DNA of 64,000 nt from Isoetes taiwanensis (Eukaryota; Streptophyta; Lycopodiopsida; Isoetales; Isoetaceae). Both the position numbers and the translations under genes were made by a program. Of this stretch, positions 56,589-64,000 are shown piece after piece (the stretch's first letter is position 1; every line of letters starts with the position of its first letter). Under the pieces are notes generated by a model, which ran no database searches, was not told the origin of the DNA, and saw only the letters and a program-made list of their open reading frames with translations. The stretch lies in contig JAJEKV010000107.1 in NCBI GenBank assembly GCA_021234155.1, forward strand, positions 847,673 to 911,672. Reading direction: 5' to 3'.

Positions 56589-56690
56589 AGTAGAGGAATG
56601 TCCTAGCGCATTTTATACGTATAACAAATTTATTTATACATTGACGAATATCTTTATTATATTTATGTATCTTTCAACAGTAGATACTAT

Positions 56691-58093
56691 TTCACAGGTA
56701 ACTTTTAGTATTCATTGTAAATAAAGGAGTTTGAAAACGTAATTAAGCATGCAGAACGAGAACAGTTATTTTTTATATTGTTTGTCCATTACACAAGTAT
56801 TTTCTCAAATATAATGATTTCTATTCATATATTAATATAAATTATTTATAGGAATTGTCCATTACACTAGAATTTTCTCATATATGTAGATTTCTATACA
56901 TATCTGAATATAGTATAGTATAATATTTCAGAGATAACTACTCTATGCATCAAAATTACAAGAAATAAGTCAAGACACTGTTGATGTATTCTTTGCCGAT
57001 CCCGTACACGGTGCGACTTTTACCGGTTCCTCGCCGGGCTTCCTAGGGCCATGAGTCCGTGGAAGCGACTTCAAATGTTAAACACGTAAGAACAAACACA
57101 AGGAATGAAGAATTTAAGGACATTTTAGATACATGCTAATCAAGAAGAATGGACGCCAGAAGATCGCTGATCCGCGTTTAAGAATCCACGGATAATATAA
57201 GCCCGTCGCCGATCGCGATCCGCGTTGGTGTTTTGTTTTTAAATATTATCCCGCCCCCTAATTATCCCGCCCGCCTTAAATATCCCCCCGCCCTAATTAA
57301 CCGTCCGCGCTCAAATTTGAATGAAATTAAATTGCAATTTCTAAAATGAATCAATATGAATTTCAAGAATGATATTCATATTATCAAAACAGCCCGAAGT
57401 TGTTCATTGGAGTCGCCACGCGGATCGCCGAGGCGCCGATCTACCACACTATCGACGTTTTGACAACTAATTAGCTCAACGATGTCGCCTGAACTACAAG
57501 TAAAGCTCTTTATCGAACAATTGGGAGTAATTGTCTACCGATTCACGTAATTAAGTTTCTTGAAATCTCGCTATGTCGAATTGGGGATGAATGCTACATG
57601 CTCACTTCAAATCTAAAGCATAAACTAGGAAACCGTGAAAGTTGAGGCAGCTTTGATGCTGAATTGAAGTGTCATGGAGTTCCCTTTGGGTAAAGACTTC
57701 TGCAAGATCGATATCGAAATGCTTTGAAGGAAGATGAGGAGCTACCTAGGGCGACATCCCGGAGGTGACACAACCGGGCGAGAGTGTGGGAACGCTTTGT
57801 TGCATGGCCAAAAACGCGTTAAAAAAGGTAAGTTATGCAGGTTCTTCTTGTAATGTTGTTGTAATTTGGTACATCCATGTAATTTAGGTATCTTCTATTG
57901 AGATCATATACAAAAACAGTGATTATAGACCAGTAAAAGAGTAGAATATATTACAAAATTTACACTGTTTACAAAATTGGAAAGCCGCACCATTGGCGCT
58001 GCGGATGACTATATGTAAAAAGCAAAAGTAGTGCCAGTCCTATAAATCAGTCACCAGCTCATTTAGGCCTCAACAAAATCCCCATTAAAACAT
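56691..58093. other. No supported gene; C-rich triple motif
   Basis: Mostly AT-rich. At 57240-57310 the motif ATTATCCCGCCC (or AAATATCCCCCCGCC) recurs about three times. At 57165-57235 GATCCGCG and CGATCGCGATCCGCG form imperfect palindromes. No coding frame. Confidence 0.45.
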
Positions 58094-58096
58094 CAC

Positions 58097-58111
58097 ACGC
58101 GCACTGCGCGT
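58097..58111. repeat. Family H shared core, third copy
   Basis: ACGCGCACTGCGCGT again, here flanked by CATCAC and TTTAGAC, which are unrelated to the flanks at the other two sites. Confidence 0.85.
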
Positions 58112-58478
58112 TTAGACTGGTCACCTCATCATGGCTTCCATGAAGTCATCTATGGGGAAGCAACGCATGCTTTCCACGTGAGCTATTGCCATGGAGCTTC
58201 GATGAGACTAACATAGGTTTGTGGGGATGATTTGTAGGGTTGCTTCTAGTGTGCTGATGAGGAGCCTAACCTCGCATATCAAATCCACCGCTTTTAACTG
58301 TAATCTCTCCAACAGAAAGCAAATTATCGCCCCAAAGATCATCCCTTGCATATGCCAATTCTATGGCAATGATGTCTTGAACGATTTGTGGGATTTCTTA
58401 CGCCATGCCTAGAACACATGAAAAGCAAAAAGACTACTTAAGATAAGAGTCTCGCTAGTACAATGTGACGCCATGGAA

Positions 58479-58496
58479 TTTGACGCCAAAGGCGCG
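58479..58496. repeat. Degenerate family H half-site
   Basis: TTTGACGCCAAAGGCG followed by CGGCC; the left arm is intact and the right arm has decayed. A second TGACGCC lies just upstream at 58466. Confidence 0.6.
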
Positions 58497-58565
58497 GCCA
58501 AGATAAACAAGCAAAAGCACTAGTGTTCATATATAAGCACCGAGGGTATTGTTCTTCCAATATCT

Positions 58566-58838
58566 CTAAGGTGCCTCGTCGCGACCGGAAGTCAAGAACC
58601 GTTGTTTATTTATTCGCAACCTCGGGCTTAGCGTTTTTTCATGACGCGCGATAAAACGTGAAAAATAGCGTGCACTTTTCAAATGAGCACGCAAGCGCTC
58701 GAGTATCCTCGCTTTGTTTTCATATTCATAATGTGCCTCGCGATGCGCCGGGCAATCCTTAGCCGATTTCGATAAATGAAAAAATTTTGATTGCGTGATC
58801 GCGCTGCGGAGGCACCTTTTGGAGATATGAAAGAGCAA
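58566..58838 (-). pseudogene. Unrecognised basic frame
   Basis: A 90-residue arginine- and lysine-rich frame (ARILERLRAHLKSARYFSRF). It contains no family motif. The region is locally GC-rich with CG clusters, like the hairpin zone, so the frame may be incidental. Confidence 0.2.
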
Positions 58839-59255
58839 TTGAGGATACCAAGAGCGCCAAGACTTATATGAAGATCGTTTTCTTGATTCTTGATTTCATT
58901 TTCTTCTTATTGTGTCTTGTCTCATTGATGTATTCATTAATTTTTCAAGCACTTCCTACTGCCTAATATGATGTTCATAACTATAAAGAAACCTTTCAAG
59001 CTTAATATAGAAACAGAAATAGAAAGCTTGACAAAAAAAATTTTGGTCTCATTCATTTACAATATGAACTTTAATCAGCTCCTATTGTCTATTCATGTTC
59101 GAAAAAAACTTGAAAGCTTGAATAGAAATATAAAGCTTAAGCTTGGAAACACTCACCTTGATAACAAGAGATCCAAAACTAAGAGGAAGCACGGTTTGCT
59201 TGAAAACCTAGATTTGAAATAAAACATAAAAAGGAAAGTCGTGAATGAATCTTGT

Positions 59256-59546
59256 ATAAAATAGAGAATGAAACTAATATCCTAAGTATAAAACAGAGAA
59301 TGAAACTAATATCTTGTATAAAACAGATAATCCTAAGTTTTGCTATTCAAAATGGAGTTTGATCCATAATGACCTCAATGCTTAATGTGGATAAAATGTG
59401 ATAAAACAGAGAATGAAACTAATATCCTAAGTATAAAACAGAGAATGAAACTAATATCTTGTATAAAACAGATAATCCTAAGTTTTGCTATTCAAAATGG
59501 AGTTTGATCCATAATGACCTCTATGCTTAATGTGGATAAAATGTGA
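59256..59546. repeat. ~145-bp tandem duplication
   Basis: Copies at 59256-59400 and 59401-59546 are almost identical (GAGAATGAAACTAATATCCT, AAAATGGAGTTTGATCCATA). Inside each, the GAATGAAACTAATATC phrase itself occurs twice. Confidence 0.95.
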
Positions 59547-59699
59547 TTTAGGCTTGTGCTTGATTTAGGCTGCTGCATGATAGCACAGACTAAACATATT
59601 TGCCTTTAGGTTTTAAATTTGGCTTTACGAGTTTCAAAGCCAAACTTAGTTTTCAATCTGCTACTGCATTTCAAAGCTTAACTTTGTTTTAATCAGAAG

Positions 59700-60070
59700 C
59701 GCACCTAAGGGAAGCCCATTATTCAAACCTAAGGGAAAGCCCATTATAAGGGAAAGCCCATTATCCGTTAAGCAAGTATCGCTAACCCGGAAAGCTCGAA
59801 TGTTCTGAAAAACTCGAAGCTCGAAATCTCGAAAAACTTCGAACCTTGAAAAGCCTTTGCTCTGAAAACCTTGAAAAGCCTTGCTCGGAAAGCCTTGAAA
59901 AGGAAGGATCGAAAAGCTTGAAAACCTTGAAAAGCTCGCAGAGGTCGGAAGCAAAGGAATAAAGCAGGTCGGAATGAAGCAAAGGAATAAAGCAGAGGTC
60001 GGAATTGAAGCAAAGGTCGCCGAGGTCCGGAAGGAAGCGTGAAGGAGAGGTTTTGGAATGAAAGATATGA
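59700..60070. repeat. Degenerate CTTGAAAAGC minisatellite and related repeats
   Basis: AAGGGAAAGCCCATTAT occurs three times at 59705-59763. Then a run of CTTGAAAAGC/CTCGAAA units spans about 59790-59940, and AGGTCGGAATGAAGCAAAGG units follow to about 60015. On the minus strand it reads as FQGF/FSRF repeats in three frames, a product of the repeat. Confidence 0.85.
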
Positions 60071-60199
60071 AATGAAATGATATGACATGAAAAGATATGA
60101 AAAGTCGCGAAGCCGTAATTAATTATGCGTGTTTATTAATTGCGTGTTTTATAACTATTTTAAACTATTGAATATTAACATTTTAACATTTTAACTAAC

Positions 60200-60640
60200 G
60201 GTTTAACATTTTAATTACGGGGTATTGTGGGTTTTAGAAAGGGTTCTAATATGTGATGTTTTATTGTCCTTTTGTTTTTAATTAACCCTTATTCAAAAAA
60301 AATATAGGTTAATGGTTGCAACCTTCTCAAAAAAATCATTAATAGGTTTCAATATATTGGAACCATTAACCCATATTGGAACCTATTAGGTTTCATTAAC
60401 CCTAATAATGGTTAATATGTGATGTTAAAGGTTCCAATATAGGTTAATGGTTGTAAAAGGGTTGTAAATAGGTTCCAATATAGGTTAATGGTTGCAACCT
60501 TCTCAAAAATCTGCATCCTTTTCAAAATGACAAGCTATTTGTGGTGACATGCAAAATGCACCATTAACCTATATCGGGGATGTGGATTTTGAGAAGGTTG
60601 CTATGGTTCCATATAGGTTCTTTTCTAAAATTTTTATTCT
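60200..60640. repeat. GGTTCCAATATAGGTTAATGG repeat and inverted repeat zone
   Basis: TAGGTTAATGGTTGCAACCT followed by TCTCAAAAA occurs at about 60305 and 60480. Inverted forms (TTGAGAAGGTTGC, CCATTAACCYATAT) occur near 60360 and 60590. The block can fold into several long AT-rich hairpins. It directly precedes the DUF7869-type gene. Confidence 0.8.
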
Positions 60641-60686
60641 TTCCCATATAGGTTCCTTTATCTTACTAATCTAAATTATTGTCTAG

Positions 60687-61330
60687 GTGAATGTCAAGGA
60701 AGCTGGTGAACAAAATGTTGATGACCAAGAAAAGGCCCTTGTATTGCATACAAGGGTGGATTGGAAAAATAAAAAAGTGAAAATTATGCATCAATGCAAC
60801 AAAGAGGTGGTAGGAGAAGGTGTCATTGTTTTAGCAGATCCTATCCAAGCAGTCAATGATGAAAGATTGGGAGATGACATTTAGGTGTGGCAATATCAAA
60901 ACTAGAAGAGCAATGGAAGGAAAAGGGGACAGGTAAAGAGGATTGCATTGCTTGTGTGAGGCAAATAGTGATTCCTTCCATTATGGCATGGCCTATAAGT
61001 AGCATTATGTTGATGGGGAAGTATCAGTTTCCAGATACAAAACATGGTGCAGAAAATGGTGAAAATTGCCCAGTAGCTATTGAACCATTAGCAGGAAGAA
61101 GCACACAGTGTAGCAAAAGGCTACCCCCAACTAGGAAATACTATCCTAGTAAGAGATGTAAAGCAGATCATGACTGCTCTCCTGATGCTATGATGAAGGT
61201 TAGAGGCATGGAGTGTTGTTGGCACAATTGTGTGCAAATGTTCAAAATAGATGAATTGGTGGAAGCAAGAGGTATATTTCAGAACGTATGGGTGATATTA
61301 GAGGATCTCTTTCATGTATTCTATTTTTGA
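60687..61330 (+). pseudogene. N-terminal part of the DUF7869-type gene
   Basis: Two consecutive frames, 60687-60884 and 60887-61330, are separated by one stop. They carry VDWKNKKVKIMHQCNKEVVG and then DCIACVRQIVIPSIMAWPIS, a cysteine-rich stretch and VRGMECCWHNCVQMFKIDEL. The third frame starting at 61314 overlaps the end. The joint register and even protein-like composition suggest that they are the beginning of the large protein encoded next. The ATG at 60687 follows TCTAG-G, so it could also be internal to an exon. The cysteines may bind zinc before the catalytic part. Confidence 0.5.
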
Positions 61331-62450
61331 TCTTGGAATTTCAGATGAAAGATCAAAAATAAAAAGATATCCATTAAATGGCAAATGGTTATGTCAAAAA
61401 TCATGGATGGCTATACATGGAATCCCATCCTCGTCTTGGCATAACTGGCTACAAAGCTACAGAAATGGTAAAAGGATTGCATCACATGGGAATATTGGTT
61501 TGGTGAGACCACAATCAAAGACTTTAGCTGCAAAGGAAATATTTGAGAAATATGTGGAGTTCAATGCAGAAAATATGCCACATAAAAGTAAGAAGGATGC
61601 GTATGACGCCGTGGATCGTGGAAAAGATCTGCAAACTCATTGTACTCAATTGAGCATATTAGAAGAAGTGAATGCCATGCTTCGAGAACTTGGAGTGGCT
61701 CCTATATGTCAGCCTACCTTTAGTAGGCTATGGACAAAACACTTCAAGCATGTTACCATTTCAAAAACCAATAACTTTGCAAAGTGCAACTTATGTGCTG
61801 AGTTGAAAGAAAGGCTAGACAAGACCAAGCTGCCTAGTGCAAGAGCTAAAGTGAGAGAGGAAATGTCGGATCATATGACTGACCAACTTTCATGTAGATC
61901 TGCTTATTGGATGTGGAGGACATTATCAGCTTTGGAACCTAGTGAATATCTTTGTATTATACATGATAAGATGGACCAACAGAAGACTTGCCTTCCTCAA
62001 TTCGCTTATATTCCAAAGTCATGTGGAAGAGCATATCCTCTGCAGATCTCTTTGACGGGGGCCATTCTGCATGCACAACCTTTAATATACTACGGGCATT
62101 TCAGTTTACAATTATGGAGTGATGGCCCAGACTTCCATATTGGAAGTGTGATGAGGTGCTTGAGAAACTATGAACGTGGCTACAATGGTGATCTTGAAAA
62201 CATACGAGCCAGTCAACCACTCTTTAATGCATTGTTGGATGAGGAGCCCAATAATATTGAAAAGGTTACTAAAGCAAGGTTCAGAAGGCCAGGATGTTAT
62301 GAACAGATTGCCAAAGGATCAACTTCACAACCAAAGCCAAGGGATCTACCAAGAAAGTTTTTGTTGCAGCTTGATAATTGTCCGGGTCGTAACAAAACAT
62401 GGATGGATGTTCTCTCATTTCGCCTTACTTTGACTTGTGGGTATCTTTGA
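61314..62450 (+). pseudogene. DUF7869-type transposase-like protein, central part
   Basis: This is the longest open frame in the window (378 residues). It contains VAPICQPTFSRLWTKHFKHV, then KTNNFAKCNLCAELKERL (a CxxC pair), then YLCIIHDKMDQQKTCLPQFA, then PRKFLLQLDNCPGRNKTW. After a frameshift at about 62432 the next frame gives GFLIPGHTHEDVDAVFGKYS. D (HDKMD), D (LQLDN) and E/D (HTHEDVD) sit as in an RNase H-like D-D-E/D core. I recognise the set as the DUF7869 family, abundant in ferns, mosses, fungi and some animals and likely derived from transposons. All three acidic positions are kept, so the lesion is recent or is a sequencing error. No terminal inverted repeats were found. Confidence 0.75.
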
Positions 62451-63515
62451 AAGAGTGAATTTGGGATTTCTGATTCCTGGACACACCCATGAGGATGTTG
62501 ATGCAGTGTTCGGGAAGTATAGTGTTGCTCTGAAGTCGCAGACTGTCACAAATATGCCTAGGTTAATGGAGGTATATGCTGGATGCACAAGTCCAGCTCC
62601 AATAGGATTGCTCATAGATGAGGTGCCTGATTGGAAGAGTTTTGTGGAAGGACATTTAGCTGATTTAGAAGGACACTCAAAGCCTCTACAATTCACTTTC
62701 GGGTGAAGGATGGGATTCCAATAATGCAATGGAAAATGAGGCAGTCCGGAGGACGATGGAAACCAGAGGAGGGGTATAGAATTGTGGCTCTGGGGATGAA
62801 AATAACATGCCTAAAATACCTAAGGGTGTCCCAAAAGTCTTTGAGACCTTACTGAAGTAGACAATTTGAAAATAACAAGAGATGGCATCATGGATTACAT
62901 TAAACATTGGAAACAATCTGCTGATGATACCAATAATGCACTAGTCAAGTATTGGGAGAAAGTGCATCGTTTGATTGGGGAAATTGACACTTCAGCAACA
63001 GAGCTGAAAGAATGGTTACCCAAAAGTAGGTGGAGGAACTTCGGGTAGAGCTAAGGAAACGGAGAATGATGTTACTAGCATTCGCAAAGTCCACGGGTCC
63101 TATGAAAGTAGGTGAGGAACACCACGTTGGCCCTAAGAAAGGAAGGCCAAAATATTACAAGATGCCTAACTATGATCCAAGTGTAGATGTGACATCCGCC
63201 AATTTTTTTCTTTGCTTGCCTCACGATAGAGTGACCTATCCGGTATGGATGGGTTACACTCTCTCCTCGATATCAGTAAAGAAAAAGGGGGACCAAACTT
63301 CAACAAGGTGCGTGTTGCATGGTGGGTACCGTTGCATCAATGTGACAATGTCGATGATCAAGAAAGATACTTGGATTCTTTGGGTGAAAAGATGGAGGAA
63401 ACATCCTCAAGAGAAAAGTCGGTGGCTTGATGTTCAAACGATATTGTTTTCATGGAATGCACGTACCAAACCAACGGGCGAAATCCGAGTTATAATACCT
63501 AAACAAACCTGTTGA
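62437..63515 (+). pseudogene. DUF7869-type protein, C-terminal part in several frames
   Basis: Collinear continuation. 62437-62706 has the HTHEDVD motif, NMPRLMEVYAG and VEGHLADLEGHSKPLQF. The other frames are 62866-63048 (DGIMDYIKHWKQSADDTNNA) and 63030-63515 (GEEHHVGPKKGRPKYYKMPN, then FFLCLPHDRVTYPVWMG). A phase change near 63245 then gives NKVRVAWWVPLHQCDNVDDQ. The last part (VRVAWWVP) matches the end of DUF7869-type proteins as I know them. Four or more single-base shifts divide it; whether they are real decay or consensus errors cannot be told here. Confidence 0.65.
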
Positions 63516-64000
63516 GAAGGTTAAGGAGACTTTAGCCATGCCCATGCCTAAGGGGAAGAGGAAATCATAGAGTAGATCAAAGATTGTACTTCTCACAGCG
63601 TTGAGAACTTTTATAAAACATTGTACTTACTTTTGAAATATGAAAACATTTTGATACTCTTTTGAATATGCATTGTTTGTTAAGTGAAATAAAGTTTTCT
63701 ACTTTATTATTTAAAAAGTAACATGTTATATTATTTCCCAAAATTAAGGCATAATCCCAAAATAAATGAATAGTGGTTTAATTTTTCTAATGTAGCTTGG
63801 CTTCGGTTTTCGAAAGCTTCTTTGGGACATCTTCATATCTGGATGTTCCTTCTTGAAACCAAGATATAGTTGAACCTGCACAATGAAAAAATGTAGTTAC
63901 TTTCTAAACAAAAAGAAAGAAAGAAAGCATTCAAAATGTATGGTCGAAACTATACGTGTCATCTCTAGCGGATGAATAGGATGATCAATTTTCTCACCTT
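63516..64000. other. No supported gene
   Basis: AT-rich 3' flank of the DUF7869-type gene with AATAAA-like signals near 63690. No motif. Confidence 0.5.

Larger units (their letters stand above)
56140..56690. repeat. ~285-bp tandem duplication containing hairpins
   Basis: Copy 1 (from about 56143) and copy 2 (from about 56427) share GACAAACAAG, GAGGCTACCCA, ATTCAATAYATTCTA, GTAGAGGAATGTCCTAGCGC and ATTTATTTATACATTGACGA. Each copy holds two hairpins. Confidence 0.9.

Noticed and set aside
59661-60088. Phenylalanine-rich minus-strand frames (FQGF/FSRF repeats)
   Set aside because: They are the translation of the CTTGAAAAGC minisatellite in different frames, with no start context or conserved domain.

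Overview
This looks like a gene-poor, repeat-rich nuclear segment of a land plant, probably a fern or another seed-free vascular plant. That inference rests on plant-specific gene fragments (GAUT, PRAF-type RCC1, SBT2-type subtilase, RLCK-VII kinase, PLS-type PPR), plant intron and splice signals, LINEs with an APE endonuclease and a short-repeat tail, and transposase families common in seed-free plants. I see no intact, convincingly functional gene, no tRNA or rRNA gene and no bacterial organisation. Nearly every recognisable coding stretch is truncated or frameshifted.

Layout. 1-10 kb: two copies of one LINE family (plus strand, then minus strand). The second is nested in a dispersed repeat whose uninterrupted copy lies at 8.0-8.5 kb. 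A possible LTR-element primer-binding site and a 0.6 kb foldback element follow. 10-15.4 kb: a 57-bp minisatellite, unrecognised reading frames, a decayed GAUT glycosyltransferase and one antisense RCC1/PRAF exon. 15.4-28.0 kb: a six-unit tandem array (period about 1.88 kb). Each unit carries the same piece of a PPR gene and, on the opposite strand, exon-like blocks of a second gene that starts at a telo-box. The last unit holds two insertions. 28.5-42 kb: a subtilase fragment, a CCHC knuckle, a kinase fragment and a LINE zinc-finger remnant, in sequence full of very short tandem duplications.

42-50.5 kb: a RING-like zinc motif, a lysine-rich stretch and a broken FCP1-type phosphatase domain on the plus strand, then a decayed DDE-like transposase on the minus strand. 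51-58.5 kb: unrecognised minus-strand reading frames, with a family of short GC-rich hairpins whose outer stems read roughly TTCACGCC/GGCGTGAA. 59-60.6 kb: simple tandem and palindromic repeats. 60.7-63.5 kb: a frameshifted gene of the DUF7869 type that looks like a transposase with a D-D-E/D layout.

Two signals deserve most attention. First, copies of the 1.88 kb array differ almost only at CAG/CTG sites. I read this as consensus error at CHG-methylated cytosines in long-read data, which would also explain many broken frames. Second, the hairpin family at 51-58.5 kb has changing cores in conserved flanks and an identical core, ACGCGCACTGCGCGT, in three different contexts.
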